DNA of 60,281 nucleotides from Verrucomicrobiota bacterium (GTDB lineage Bacteria; Verrucomicrobiota; Verrucomicrobiia; Opitutales; Opitutaceae), in contig JAFEGX010000031.1 in assembly GCA_018239675.1 (NCBI GenBank), positions 1 to 60,281 of the forward strand, in the 5' to 3' direction. The notes beneath the pieces are model-generated. The model saw nothing but the letters and a program-made list of their open reading frames with translations, had not been told where the DNA came from and ran no database searches. The position numbers and the translations under genes are program-made. This document shows positions 17,731 through 27,193 of this stretch, piece by piece. The number at the start of each line of letters is the position of its first letter. The first letter of the stretch is position 1.

Positions 17731-19035
17731 ATGCGCCGCGTCCTCATCGTCAGCCCGCATTTCCCGCCGACCAACGCGCCCGACCACCTGCGCGTCCGCA
17801 TGAGCCTGCCGTACTACCGGGACTACGGCTGGGATCCCGTGGTGCTCGCGGTCGACGCCGCGGACGTCCCGGGCACACCCGATCCGCTGCTGGCGGAGAC
17901 GATCCCGGACGACCTGCCCGTGCACCGCGTGCATGCCAGCCGGTCCCCGTGGCTGCGCCGGCTTGGGATCGGCAGCCTGGCGTACCGCGCGTGGTTCCCC
18001 CTGCGGGCGGAAGGCGACCGGCTGCTCGGCGACAGCCCGTTCGACCTCGTCTATTTCTCGACGACGCAGTTCCTCCTGACGCTTCTCGGCCCGCGCTGGC
18101 TGCACCGGTTCGGCGTGCCCTATGTGATCGACCTCCAGGACCCGTGGCGGACGGACTACTATGAGCGGCCGGGCGCCCCGCCGCCGCCGGGCGGCTGGAA
18201 GTATCGCGTCGCGCGCTGGCAGGCCGAGCATTTCGAGGAGCGCGCGTGGGCCGAGGCGGCGGGCTTTGTCAGCGTCAGCGATGCCTACCTCCAGCAGCTG
18301 GCCGCCCGCTATCCCTGGTTCAGCGCGCGCCCCGGCGCGGTGGTGCCGTTCGGCGCCCCCCAGCAGGACTTCGATCTCGCGCGCCAGCGCGACGACCTGC
18401 GGCCGGCCTTTGTGCGCGAGCCCGGCTGCCTGCACGTGGTGAGCGTTGGGGCGGTCGGCCCGATCATGCGCACCTCGCTCGAGCTACTGTTCGCAGCCGT
18501 CCGCGAGCTGCGGCAGCGGCACCCCGAGGATGTGGCCCGCCTTCGTTTCGACTTTATCGGCACCAGCTACGCGCCGCCGGATCAGGCCCGCCTGTCGGTG
18601 GCGCCGCTCGCCGCCGCGGCCGGCGTCGGCGACCTCGTCCGCGAGGCGCCGGGCCGGATCGGCTATTTCACGGCGATCCGGACCCTGCTCGCCGCGGACG
18701 CCATCGTGATCCCGGGCTCGGACGACCCTGGTTACCGGCCGTCGAAGATCGCCACCTGTTTTCTGGCCGACCGGCCGACCCTGGCCTTGACGCCGGCCGG
18801 CTCCGCCCTTGACCGGATGGTATCCTCGCTTGAATTCGCCACTGTCGCGCGCTGGCCCGAATCGGGGTCCACCGCGGCAGCCGCCGATTTCCTGATCGCC
18901 CTGCTCGTGAATCCCCACCCCACCCGCCATCCGTCCCGCAACTGGGCGAAATTCGGCACCGAGCATACCGCCCGCGCCCGGACGCGCCAGCAATGCGAGT
19001 TGTTTGACCGGGCCGTGAACGTCCACCCCGCATGA
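17731..19035 (+). CDS. Glycosyltransferase (GT4-like)
   Basis: 434-aa GT-B-like protein. RRVLIVSPHFPPTNAPDHLR is a common N-terminal block of a glycosyltransferase subgroup; YVIDLQDPWRTDYY resembles the acceptor-side motif seen in the same group. The C-terminal half (AIVIPGSDDPGYRPSKIATCFLAD) lacks the standard EX7E glutamate spacing, so the donor site is atypical. 2-nt gap upstream, 4-nt overlap downstream. Confidence 0.7.
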   Translation: MRRVLIVSPHFPPTNAPDHLRVRMSLPYYRDYGWDPVVLAVDAADVPGTPDPLLAETIPDDLPVHRVHASRSPWLRRLGIGSLAYRAWFPLRAEGDRLLGDSPFDLVYFSTTQFLLTLLGPRWLHRFGVPYVIDLQDPWRTDYYERPGAPPPPGGWKYRVARWQAEHFEERAWAEAAGFVSVSDAYLQQLAARYPWFSARPGAVVPFGAPQQDFDLARQRDDLRPAFVREPGCLHVVSVGAVGPIMRTSLELLFAAVRELRQRHPEDVARLRFDFIGTSYAPPDQARLSVAPLAAAAGVGDLVREAPGRIGYFTAIRTLLAADAIVIPGSDDPGYRPSKIATCFLADRPTLALTPAGSALDRMVSSLEFATVARWPESGSTAAAADFLIALLVNPHPTRHPSRNWAKFGTEHTARARTRQQCELFDRAVNVHPA

Positions 19036-20576
19036 ACCCGGCCAAACCGACCACCATTGACCGCTATGCGCTGATCGGCGACTTCGCCCAGAGCGTCCGC
19101 TGGTTCATCCAGCGGATGATGCTGCCGCTTTCTGTCCTGCTGGTCGGGATCACCGGGCTGCTCTTCATCAGCGGAAGCCGGGGGGCGGCCGCCTTCGCCC
19201 TCATCTCGGCGGGCACGCTGGCCGTCCTGTGGACGTGGCGGTCTTTCGGCATCGGCCTCCCGATCGTCCCGCTCATCGCGGTCCAGCACCTCATCGTCTA
19301 CGGCCTGCCCATCGTGGTGAACCACGAGGTGATGGCAGCCTATCCCGGGGACTTCGTGACCCGGGCCGGCCTGGAGGTGCTGATCTTCAGCGTGGCGCTG
19401 GCAGCCGGCTGGCGCTTCTGCCTCGGGCTGTTCCAGCCGGCGCTGCCGGTGTCGTATGCGCTGCACGGCTTCCGGCAGCAGCAGGGCGAGCGGATCAAGC
19501 GCCTCGGCTTCACGCTCATCTTCATCGCGACCGCGTACTCGGTGGCCCAGGGCACGCCGGCGTTCGAGGCGTTCTACGCGGCCCTCCCCGCCGGCAGCTT
19601 CTCGGTCCTCCAGTCGATCGCGTCGGCCGCCAGCGTCTGCGGCTTCTTCCTCGTGTCGCTGTTCGTCAGCGCGCGCGCCCTACCGCCCGTCCTGTCAGTC
19701 CTCTTCTGGGTGCTGCTGGCCCTCGACAGCCTGATCATGGCTTCCGGCTTCCTCCTCTCCGCCAGCACCGCGATGCTGTCGTCGGTGATGATCGGCCTGT
19801 TCTGGAGCCGCGGGCGGATGCCGTGGCGCTACCTCATTGTCGTGGGCCTCGTGCTCGGGTTCCTCAATCTCGGCAAGATCACGATGCGCGAGCGGCACTG
19901 GACGGAGGACGGCGAGAACACGACGCCGGTCTCCCTTGCCGAACTGCCCGGCCGCTATAGCGAGTGGATCGCGGCGAGCTACGCGGCGGTAAGCCCCGCC
20001 CCCGTCCGGAACTCGATCCGCGACGAGCAGGCCGATGACCCGAAGCCCCAGGGGTTGCTCGATCGGATCAACAATCTCCAGAATCTCCTGTTCGTGATCG
20101 ACGCGATGGACACGGGCCACATCAAGCCGATGCACGGGGAAACCTATCTCCTGATCCCACCGCTCCTCGTGCCCCGCATCTTCTGGCCCGAGAAGCCCCG
20201 CACACATGAGGGCCAGGTGCGGCTCAACGTGCACTTCGGCCGCCAGGATCTCGAGTCGACGCTGCAGACCTACATCGCCTGGGGCCTGCTGCCGGAGGCG
20301 GACGGCAACTTCGGCGAGAAGTACGGCGGGATCTTCCTCGGGCTTGTGCTCGGACTGATGTGCGCGTGGCTTGAGAACTATACGGTGCACAAGCTGCTGC
20401 TCTCGCTCGAGGGCTTTGTCGCATTCACCATCCTGCTCGGCATGGCGAACTCGTTCGAGATGGTCGCGAGCGTGCTCGTCACCACCATCTTCCAGTCGGT
20501 CATCCTGCTCGTCGTCGTCGGCGCCCTGTTCGTCGAGCGGGTCCAGGTCCGGCGCCCGGAGGGGCGGGCCGCATGA
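19032..20576 (+). CDS. Multi-pass membrane protein, O-antigen/oligosaccharide polymerase-like
   Basis: 514-aa integral membrane protein with roughly ten hydrophobic segments, the first at about 28-48. A long hydrophilic loop (about residues 290-420) contains LVPRIFWPEKPRTHEG, a motif I associate with Wzy-like repeat-unit polymerases of this general type. Likely role: polymerising lipid-linked repeat units at the periplasmic face. No close family can be named from sequence alone. It sits between glycosyltransferase genes with 4-nt overlaps on both sides. An ABC exporter in the same operon makes its presence interesting. Confidence 0.6.
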   Translation: MNPAKPTTIDRYALIGDFAQSVRWFIQRMMLPLSVLLVGITGLLFISGSRGAAAFALISAGTLAVLWTWRSFGIGLPIVPLIAVQHLIVYGLPIVVNHEVMAAYPGDFVTRAGLEVLIFSVALAAGWRFCLGLFQPALPVSYALHGFRQQQGERIKRLGFTLIFIATAYSVAQGTPAFEAFYAALPAGSFSVLQSIASAASVCGFFLVSLFVSARALPPVLSVLFWVLLALDSLIMASGFLLSASTAMLSSVMIGLFWSRGRMPWRYLIVVGLVLGFLNLGKITMRERHWTEDGENTTPVSLAELPGRYSEWIAASYAAVSPAPVRNSIRDEQADDPKPQGLLDRINNLQNLLFVIDAMDTGHIKPMHGETYLLIPPLLVPRIFWPEKPRTHEGQVRLNVHFGRQDLESTLQTYIAWGLLPEADGNFGEKYGGIFLGLVLGLMCAWLENYTVHKLLLSLEGFVAFTILLGMANSFEMVASVLVTTIFQSVILLVVVGALFVERVQVRRPEGRAA

Positions 20577-21775
20577 CCGCGCCCGCGCGAGTGCGGCTGG
20601 CCGTGGTGCTCTCGCACCCCACGCAGTACTACAGCCCGTGGTTCCGCTGGCTGCAGGCACACGCGCCGCTCGACCTCCGCGTGTTCTATCTCTGGGATTT
20701 TGGCGCCACCGTCCGGCGCGACGCCCAGTTCCAGACGGCGTTCAAATGGGATGTCGACCTGCTGTCCGGCTACGGGCACGAGTTTGTCCCGAACGCCGCC
20801 CGCCGGCCCGGCACCGAGCATTTCTGGGGCCTGCGCAACCCGACCCTCACGCATCGCCTCGCGGCGTGGGGTCCCGACGTCGTGCTGCTGTTCGGCTACG
20901 CGTATGCCAGCCATCTCGGCGTGATCGCCTGGGCCCGGCGCCGCGGCGTGCCGCTGGTGTTCCGCGGCGACTCGCACTTCCTCGGGCGGCCGGCGCCGGG
21001 CTGGCTTCGCACCACCCTGCTGCGCCGGCTCTACCGGCAATTCGCCGCCGTAACCTATGTCGGCCGGGCGAACCGGGACTATTTCACGACCCTCGGCGTG
21101 CCGACCCCGCGCCTGTTCTTTGCCCCGCACGCGGTGGACGACACGCTGTTCGATCGCCATGATCCCCGGCACCAGGCGGCCGCGGACCGCCTGCGGGCAG
21201 AGCTCGGCCTGGCGCCGCCAGTCCGCGTCGTGCTGTTCGCCGGCAAGTTTGTCGCGGCGAAGCAGCCCGTGGAACTGCTGGAGGCGTTCCTCGACCTCGA
21301 CCCGGCGGACGCGGCGCTCGTCCTGGTCGGGGACGGCCCGGAAGGCGCCCGCCTGCAGGCCGCGGCGCGGCGGGCGCGTCCCGGCCAGGTGCACCTCCTG
21401 CCCTTCGCCAACCAGACCGAGATGCCCGCGCGCTACCGCCTGGCCGACGTGTTCGTGCTGCCCTCCCGCGGCCTCTACGAGACCTGGGGGCTGGCCGTGA
21501 ACGAAGCCATGCACCTCGGCGTGCCCTGCCTCGTGAGCGATCGCGTGGGCTGCCAGCAGGACCTCGTGACCGACGGCGAGACCGGCTGGGTCTGCCGCAG
21601 CGGCGAGCCGGACGGGCTGCGCCGGGCGCTCGGGCGCGCCCTGGCCGTGCCGCGCGGATCGCTGGCGCCCGCGGTCGCCGCGAGGATCGCCGGCTACACC
21701 TACCGCCAGGCGGCCGACGGGCTGCTCGCGGCCCTGGAGGCGGCCCGGCGCCCGCCCGGGACCCTGCCGGCATGA
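20573..21775 (+). CDS. Glycosyltransferase family 4 protein
   Basis: 400-aa GT-B transferase. The N-terminus LAVVLSHPTQYYSPWFRWL is a recognised GT4 subgroup start. The donor half has VVLFAGKFVAAKQP and the EX7E motif YETWGLAVNEAMHLGVPC near residue 305. ATGA overlaps on both sides fix the start and stop. Substrate unknown. Confidence 0.87.
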   Translation: MTAPARVRLAVVLSHPTQYYSPWFRWLQAHAPLDLRVFYLWDFGATVRRDAQFQTAFKWDVDLLSGYGHEFVPNAARRPGTEHFWGLRNPTLTHRLAAWGPDVVLLFGYAYASHLGVIAWARRRGVPLVFRGDSHFLGRPAPGWLRTTLLRRLYRQFAAVTYVGRANRDYFTTLGVPTPRLFFAPHAVDDTLFDRHDPRHQAAADRLRAELGLAPPVRVVLFAGKFVAAKQPVELLEAFLDLDPADAALVLVGDGPEGARLQAAARRARPGQVHLLPFANQTEMPARYRLADVFVLPSRGLYETWGLAVNEAMHLGVPCLVSDRVGCQQDLVTDGETGWVCRSGEPDGLRRALGRALAVPRGSLAPAVAARIAGYTYRQAADGLLAALEAARRPPGTLPA

Positions 21776-22908
21776 AGATCACGATTGTGAGCGGTTTCTT
21801 CCTGCCGGTGCCGACCGTGGCCGGCGGCGCGATGGAAAAAATCTGGCACCGGCTGGCGCGCGAATTCGCGGCGGCCGGGCACGAGGTGACCTATTTCTCC
21901 CGCCGCTGGCCGGGCTTCGCGAACGAGGAGAGGCTAGACGGTTTTCGCATGTTCCGGCTTCCCGGATTCACGCACACCCGTTCGCTGCCGCGCAATCTCC
22001 TGCTCGACCTGATCTGGGGCACGCGAGTCTTTCGCCGGCTGCCGCCCGCCGACATCGTCGTGCTCAACACGGTGGCCCTGCCGGTCTGGCTGCCGCGACT
22101 GAAACCGGCTGCCGGCCGGGTCGTGACAGTGCTGGGCCGCATGCCCAAGGGCCAGTGCCGCCTGTACGGCGGGGTGCACCGGGTGGTGGCCACCAGCGAG
22201 GCCGTGCGGGCGCAGGTCCGGCGCGAAAATCCGCGACTCGAGGCCCGCACGAGGGTCGTGCCGAATCCCATCGACTGGTCGCTGCACCAGCGCGACCGCC
22301 GTGCGGCCTCGCCGCTGACGATCGGCTACGTCGGGCGGATCAATCCGGAGAAGGGCCTCGAGCTCCTGCTGGGCGCCGCGGCCCGCCTGGCGCGCCGGAC
22401 GGACCTGCCCGACTGGCGGCTCCGCCTGGTGGGTCCGCAGACCGTGGCGGAGGGCGGCGGCGGCGCAGACTACGTGGCCGGCCTGCGCGCCCTCGCCGCC
22501 GACGCCGGCGAACGCATCACCTTCTCGGCGCCAATCTACGACCCGGCCAAGCTGGCCGACGTCTACGCATCGTTCGACGTGTTCTGCTATCCGAGCCTCG
22601 CCGCCAAGGGCGAGGGCCTGAGCGTCGCGCCCATCGAGGCGATGGCCGCCGGCGCCGTGCCGGTGGTGTCCGCGCTGGACTGCTACGACGACGTGATCCG
22701 GCACGGCGCCAACGGCCTCGTGTTCGATCACCGGGCCGATGACTGCGTCGAGCAGCTGGCCGACGGCCTTGCGGGCCTGCTGGCCGACGCCGGCCGCCGG
22801 CGCCGCCTGGCCGACCAGGCGCGGCAGGATGCCCGGGCCTTCGACTACGGGGTCGTGGCCCGCTGGTTCCTCGACGACTTCGCCACGCTGGCCGCCGGCC
22901 GCCGGTGA
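21772..22908 (+). CDS. Glycosyltransferase family 4 protein
   Basis: 378-aa GT-B enzyme starting MKITIVSGFFLPVPTVAGGAMEK. Donor-binding region: IGYVGRINPEKGLELLLGA, then the EX7E motif GEGLSVAPIEAMAAGAVPV near residue 285. It follows the previous gene with a 4-nt overlap; after it comes a 49-nt gap before the acetyltransferase gene. Confidence 0.87.
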   Translation: MKITIVSGFFLPVPTVAGGAMEKIWHRLAREFAAAGHEVTYFSRRWPGFANEERLDGFRMFRLPGFTHTRSLPRNLLLDLIWGTRVFRRLPPADIVVLNTVALPVWLPRLKPAAGRVVTVLGRMPKGQCRLYGGVHRVVATSEAVRAQVRRENPRLEARTRVVPNPIDWSLHQRDRRAASPLTIGYVGRINPEKGLELLLGAAARLARRTDLPDWRLRLVGPQTVAEGGGGADYVAGLRALAADAGERITFSAPIYDPAKLADVYASFDVFCYPSLAAKGEGLSVAPIEAMAAGAVPVVSALDCYDDVIRHGANGLVFDHRADDCVEQLADGLAGLLADAGRRRRLADQARQDARAFDYGVVARWFLDDFATLAAGRR

Positions 22909-22957
22909 CCGCGTTTTCCCCGTTGCGCCCGCCCGTGCGCGGACAAGACTCGCGGCC

Positions 22958-23524
22958 GTGTCCAGTCCTGAAGCGCCCTACCTTGGCCAGAACTGTGTGA
23001 CGCCCGTGCCGCGGCGCGAGGTGATCCTGCGCAGCGTCTGGGCGGTCGTGCAGGCCACGCTGTTCCGTTGGAGCCCGCGCCCCCTCCACGGGTTCCGCGC
23101 CCGGCTCCTGCGCCTGTTTGGGGCGGACATCCCGGAGCCGGCGCGCGTCGTGATCTTTCCGACCGCCCGCGTGACCTACCCGTGGCGGCTGTCGCTGGCG
23201 CCGCGCACCATGGTCGGACGCAATGTCACGCTCTACAATCTCGCGACGATCACCCTGCGGCGTGGGGCCAACCTCAGCCAGAACTGCCACCTCTGCGCGG
23301 GCACCCATGACTTCAACCAGTGGTCGATGCCGCTGGTCGCCCGGCCGATCACGATCGGCGAGAACGCCTGGCTCGCGGCGGACGTCTTCGTCGGACCCGG
23401 GGTGACCGTGGGCGAGCTGGCGGTCGTCGGGGCGCGGTCCGTCGTCGTGCGGGACCTGCCCCCGCGGATGATCTCGGCCGGCTCCCCCTGCCGGCCCTTG
23501 AAGCCGCGGCGCGATCCGGCATGA
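22958..23524 (+). CDS. WcaF-like left-handed beta-helix acetyltransferase
   Basis: 188-aa hexapeptide-repeat O-acetyltransferase. The residues VGRNVTLYNLATITLRRGANLSQ, ITIGENAWLAADVFVGPGVTVGE and the preceding CAGTHDFNQ block match the WcaF/NodL type, which transfers acetyl from acetyl-CoA to a sugar. I chose the GTG at 22958 because no suitable ATG exists between the upstream stop and the conserved region; a frame extending to 22739 overlaps the GT4 gene. ATGA overlap with the membrane acyltransferase that follows. Confidence 0.8.
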   Translation: MSSPEAPYLGQNCVTPVPRREVILRSVWAVVQATLFRWSPRPLHGFRARLLRLFGADIPEPARVVIFPTARVTYPWRLSLAPRTMVGRNVTLYNLATITLRRGANLSQNCHLCAGTHDFNQWSMPLVARPITIGENAWLAADVFVGPGVTVGELAVVGARSVVVRDLPPRMISAGSPCRPLKPRRDPA

Positions 23525-24603
23525 CCGCGGGGCCGGCCACCGTCGACGCGCCGGAGGCCCGCGGGCGCAGCTTCAACCTCGACGCCGTCCGGGCGGCCGC
23601 GATCACGATGGTGGTGCTCGCGCATCTCGCCGTGATGAGCCCGGTGCGCCGGCCGGCCGCGCTGACCTTGTCGTGGATCGGCCAGTTCGGCGTCGACTTG
23701 TTCTTCGTGCTGAGCGGCTGGCTGATCGGCGGGCTGTTCTGGCGTGAGCAGGTCGCCACAGGCCGGGTCCGCTGGCCGCGGTTCTTCCTGCGCCGGGCGC
23801 TGCGCACGATCCCGCCCTATCTCGCGATCCTTCCCGTCGCCTGGTTCGCGGTGCGGTGGTTCGCCCCGGCGCGCGGCGCGTTCGATCCGGGCTACCTGAT
23901 ATTTCTCCAGAACTACTACGCGAAGATGCCCTACTTCTCGGTCAGCTGGTCGCTCTGCGTCGAGGAGCACTTCTACCTCTGCCTGCCCGTGCTGGCCATC
24001 CTCGCACTGCGAGCGCGCCTCGGCACCGCCCTGCTCTTCGCGGCGCTCGTGCTGGTCTCACCGCTGTGCCGGACCTTCCTTGAGGCCACGCCGTCGATCG
24101 ACGAGTTCAATGGCAGCGTGCTCGCGACGCACCTGCGGCTCGAGGGCCTCGTTTTGGGATTCTGGGCCGCCGGCTTGCGGGTTACCGCTCCCGGCGCCTG
24201 GGCCCGGGTGGCGCGCACGCTGCCCTGGCTGATGGTCCCGTCGCTGGCCTTCGTGGCCCTCTCGCCGCTCGTGCCACCCCGGGACTTCTACGCGTGGGGG
24301 CTCACCGGGCTCGCGGCGTCGTTTCTGGTCGTCGTCGGATTCGCCGCCGGTTCGCGTCCCTGGCCGGTACCCGCACCGGCCTTCGTGACGCGGCTGGCGG
24401 GCATGTCCTACAGTATCTACCTCACGCACAGCCTGGTCATCCATGTCGCCCGCGCCGCCGCCCTCCGGCTCGGCGCCTGGGCCGAGCCCGCGTACTGGGT
24501 GCTCGGCCTGCCGGCGATCATGGCCACCGGATATGTCTTTTCGGCCGCGATCGAAAAGACCACCCTCAGGCTGCGGGATCGCCTGCTGCCCGCCGCCGCC
24601 TGA
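23521..24603 (+). CDS. Membrane acyltransferase, OafA/YrhL (acyltransferase 3) family
   Basis: 360-aa multi-pass membrane protein. Family blocks: FNLDAVRAAAITMVVLAHL at the N-terminus, FGVDLFFVLSGWLIGG, RRALRTIPPYL and SWSLCVEEHFYL, the latter bearing the conserved glutamates. Acyltransferase-3 enzymes O-acylate (usually acetylate) surface polysaccharides from the cytoplasmic or periplasmic side. It immediately follows a soluble WcaF-like acetyltransferase, so the glycan probably carries more than one acyl group. Confidence 0.88.
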   Translation: MTAGPATVDAPEARGRSFNLDAVRAAAITMVVLAHLAVMSPVRRPAALTLSWIGQFGVDLFFVLSGWLIGGLFWREQVATGRVRWPRFFLRRALRTIPPYLAILPVAWFAVRWFAPARGAFDPGYLIFLQNYYAKMPYFSVSWSLCVEEHFYLCLPVLAILALRARLGTALLFAALVLVSPLCRTFLEATPSIDEFNGSVLATHLRLEGLVLGFWAAGLRVTAPGAWARVARTLPWLMVPSLAFVALSPLVPPRDFYAWGLTGLAASFLVVVGFAAGSRPWPVPAPAFVTRLAGMSYSIYLTHSLVIHVARAAALRLGAWAEPAYWVLGLPAIMATGYVFSAAIEKTTLRLRDRLLPAAA

Positions 24604-24619
24604 GCGGCGCGACCACCCG

Positions 24620-25744
24620 ATGCGCATCACCCAGATCATCCCGAGCCTGGAAACCCGGCATGGCGGACCGAGCCGCTCGGTGCCGGCCCTGGCCGCGGCG
24701 TGCGTCCGGCTCGGGCAGGAGGTCCGGCTGGTGGCGACCACTCCGGGCCCGGAGGAGTCCCGGGACGAGGACGGCCTTCACCTCCGGAATTTCCGACGGG
24801 GCTGGCCGCCGATGCTCTGCCCGTCCGCGCGACTGCGGGCCGATCTCCTGGCCCAACCGGCTGAAGTCGTCCATCACCACTCGCTCTGGCTGCGCCCCCT
24901 GCATTACGCGCGGGAGGCGGCCGAGCGGCACCGCGTGCCGCTCGTGATTTCTCCCCGGGGCATGATGGCGCCCTGGGCGTGGGCCCATCATCGCGGCCGG
25001 AAGTGGGTGGCGGACCGCCTGGTGCACCCCGGGGCCCTTCGCGCCGCCGCCGGCTGGCACGCCACCAGTTTGGCCGAGGCCGATGATATCCGGCGCCGCG
25101 GATTCCGGCAGCCGGTGTGCGTGGCGCCCAACGGCGTCGAGGCGACGACCCCCGCGGAACAAGCGACCGCCCGCGCCCACTGGCAGGCGGCCTGTCCGGC
25201 AGCGGCGCGGCGCCCGGTGGCGCTGTTCTTCTCCCGGTTTCACCGCAAGAAGCGGGTGCGCGAACTGCTGGACCTCTGGCTGTCGGCCCCGCGGGGCGAC
25301 TGGCTGCTGCTGCTCGTCGGACTGCCCGAGGAATATGCCGTGGCGGAGATCCAGAGCTGGATTGATGCCGCGCAGGCCGGCGACCGGGTGGCGGCCTACG
25401 ACGGCACCGGGCGCCCGGCCCCCTACCCGGTCGCCTCGCTGTTCCTGCTGCCCTCCCACTCGGAAAATTTCGGACTGGTGGTGGCCGAGGCGATGGCCGG
25501 CGGCGTGCCGGTGATCACGACCGACGCCACACCGTGGGCCGCACTTAACGACGATGATCGCGGGGCATGTGTGTCGTGGGAACGTTTCGGCGCGGCCTTG
25601 GCGGACGCGCTGGCGGACGGGCCCGACCGCCTGCGGGAGCGCGGCGCGCGGGCGCGGGACTGGGTGGTCCGCGAGTATTCATGGGACGAGGCGGCGCGGC
25701 GCCTGGTCGAGTTCTACCGGCAGCTGGCCGCTTCCCGCCCATGA
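24620..25744 (+). CDS. Glycosyltransferase family 4 protein
   Basis: 374-aa GT-B transferase starting MRITQIIPSLETRHGGPSRSV. Acceptor-side motif VISPRGMMAPWAW is typical of a GT4 subgroup in exopolysaccharide loci. Donor site: ALFFSRFHRKKRVREL and the EX7E motif SENFGLVVAEAMAGGVPVI near residue 285. ATG at 24620 lies 16 nt after the upstream stop; the stop overlaps the next start. Confidence 0.88.
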   Translation: MRITQIIPSLETRHGGPSRSVPALAAACVRLGQEVRLVATTPGPEESRDEDGLHLRNFRRGWPPMLCPSARLRADLLAQPAEVVHHHSLWLRPLHYAREAAERHRVPLVISPRGMMAPWAWAHHRGRKWVADRLVHPGALRAAAGWHATSLAEADDIRRRGFRQPVCVAPNGVEATTPAEQATARAHWQAACPAAARRPVALFFSRFHRKKRVRELLDLWLSAPRGDWLLLLVGLPEEYAVAEIQSWIDAAQAGDRVAAYDGTGRPAPYPVASLFLLPSHSENFGLVVAEAMAGGVPVITTDATPWAALNDDDRGACVSWERFGAALADALADGPDRLRERGARARDWVVREYSWDEAARRLVEFYRQLAASRP

Positions 25745-27189
25745 CCCCGCCCGGCGCCGCGAACCACCCGCTCGCCCCGGCCCCGGCCGGCCGGCACCAC
25801 CACGGCGCGCCCAGCCCGCTCGAACGCATCGTGCTGATTCACGTCGGCGGGCTCGTCGTGCTGTCGTCCTGGGCCTTTGGCGGCGCCGCGCCGTGGGCTC
25901 GCAGCCTCATTGCCGGCTGGGGCAGCCTCGCGCTCCTGATCACCCTCGCGGCGGTGTGGAATCGCGAGCCGCGGCATCCCCATTTCCCTTCGCCGCTGCC
26001 CTGGCTCTGGCCCGTCGTCATCTTCAACGTCCTGGTCCTCGCCTCCTGCTTCAATCCGAGCTTCGCCCTGGTTTCCTTCGGAGCCGAGCCCCTGCTGGCG
26101 CACACCGGCCCGGCCCGGCCTTGGCTGCCCAGCACGGCGTTTCCGCGCGCGACCCTTGAGCACCTGGGACTGTTCGACGCCATCTATCTGTCGGCCTTCA
26201 ACCTGACCCTGACGGTCCGCCGGCGCCGCACGCTGCGCCGGCTGCTGCTGCTGGCGCTGGGCAACGCCGTCGTGCTCGCGGTCTTCGGCACCTTCCAGCG
26301 CCTCGTGTCGAGCGGGCTGTTCTTCGGCCTGGTGCCGGCGCCCAATCCCCGGTTCTTCGCCACTTTCGTCTACGGCAACCACTGGGGCGCCTACGTGGTG
26401 CTCATGATCGCAGTCGGCCTCGGGCTGATCTTCTACTACGCCCGCCGGCACGAGGGCGGCGAACCCGGTGAGTCGCCGGTGATCGCGGCGGCCGTGGCCG
26501 TGATTCTCATGGCGATCACCCCGGCGCTAGCGGGTTCGCGGGCCGGCCTGATCCTGGTGACCGGGCTCCTGGGCTGGGCCGGCCTCGACACGCTGGTGCG
26601 GGTGGCCCGGCGGCGGCGGTCGCACGGCGAGTCCGCGGCGCTGCCGGTGGCGGCACTGGTGGCCGGTGCCGTCCTGGTCGTTGGCAGCGCGGTTTACCTG
26701 GGCCGCGAGCCACTGCGCGAGCGGTGGCAGGACACCCAAGGCCAGCTCCACTCCGGGCTGCTGCGGGAACGACTGGACATCTACCGGGACACCCTGCGCC
26801 TCGCCCGGGCCGAACCGACCTTCGGCTGGGGGCTGGCCAGCTTCGAGCGCGCCCTGCAGCTGATTCGCCCGCGGCCCGTCGAGGAGAACCGCCAATACGA
26901 GCACAGTTACGCCGACGCCCATTCCGACTGGCTGCAGGCGCTGGCGGAGGTCGGCCTCGTGGGGGTGGTCCTGCTGGCCTCGGCGGGTCTGGTGCCGCTT
27001 TACCAGAGCCGGGTGCTGCAGCATGCCGGCTCGCTGGTGCGCTACCTCCTCGCCGGCCTCGCGCTTGTGCTGGGCTATGCCGCCGTGGAGTTCCCCTTCG
27101 CCAACCCGGCCGTGGCCACCGCGTTCTGGGTAATCCTGTTTGCGGCGGCGCACTACGTCCGCCTGAGTCTTCGGGCCGATTCCCGCTGA
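25741..27189 (+). CDS. O-antigen ligase/polymerase family membrane protein
   Basis: 482-aa membrane protein with about eleven hydrophobic segments. The second half carries the Wzy_C-type signature: GSRAGLILV, then a periplasmic loop ending in HSDWLQALAEVGLVGVV, the conserved H-x-x-x-x-x-x-x-E-x-G pattern of WaaL/Wzy proteins. These enzymes ligate or polymerise undecaprenyl-linked glycans in the periplasm. Ligase and polymerase cannot be separated by sequence. Together with the 514-aa membrane protein it gives the operon two such candidates. Confidence 0.78.
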   Translation: MTPPGAANHPLAPAPAGRHHHGAPSPLERIVLIHVGGLVVLSSWAFGGAAPWARSLIAGWGSLALLITLAAVWNREPRHPHFPSPLPWLWPVVIFNVLVLASCFNPSFALVSFGAEPLLAHTGPARPWLPSTAFPRATLEHLGLFDAIYLSAFNLTLTVRRRRTLRRLLLLALGNAVVLAVFGTFQRLVSSGLFFGLVPAPNPRFFATFVYGNHWGAYVVLMIAVGLGLIFYYARRHEGGEPGESPVIAAAVAVILMAITPALAGSRAGLILVTGLLGWAGLDTLVRVARRRRSHGESAALPVAALVAGAVLVVGSAVYLGREPLRERWQDTQGQLHSGLLRERLDIYRDTLRLARAEPTFGWGLASFERALQLIRPRPVEENRQYEHSYADAHSDWLQALAEVGLVGVVLLASAGLVPLYQSRVLQHAGSLVRYLLAGLALVLGYAAVEFPFANPAVATAFWVILFAAAHYVRLSLRADSR

Positions 27190-27193
27190 TCGC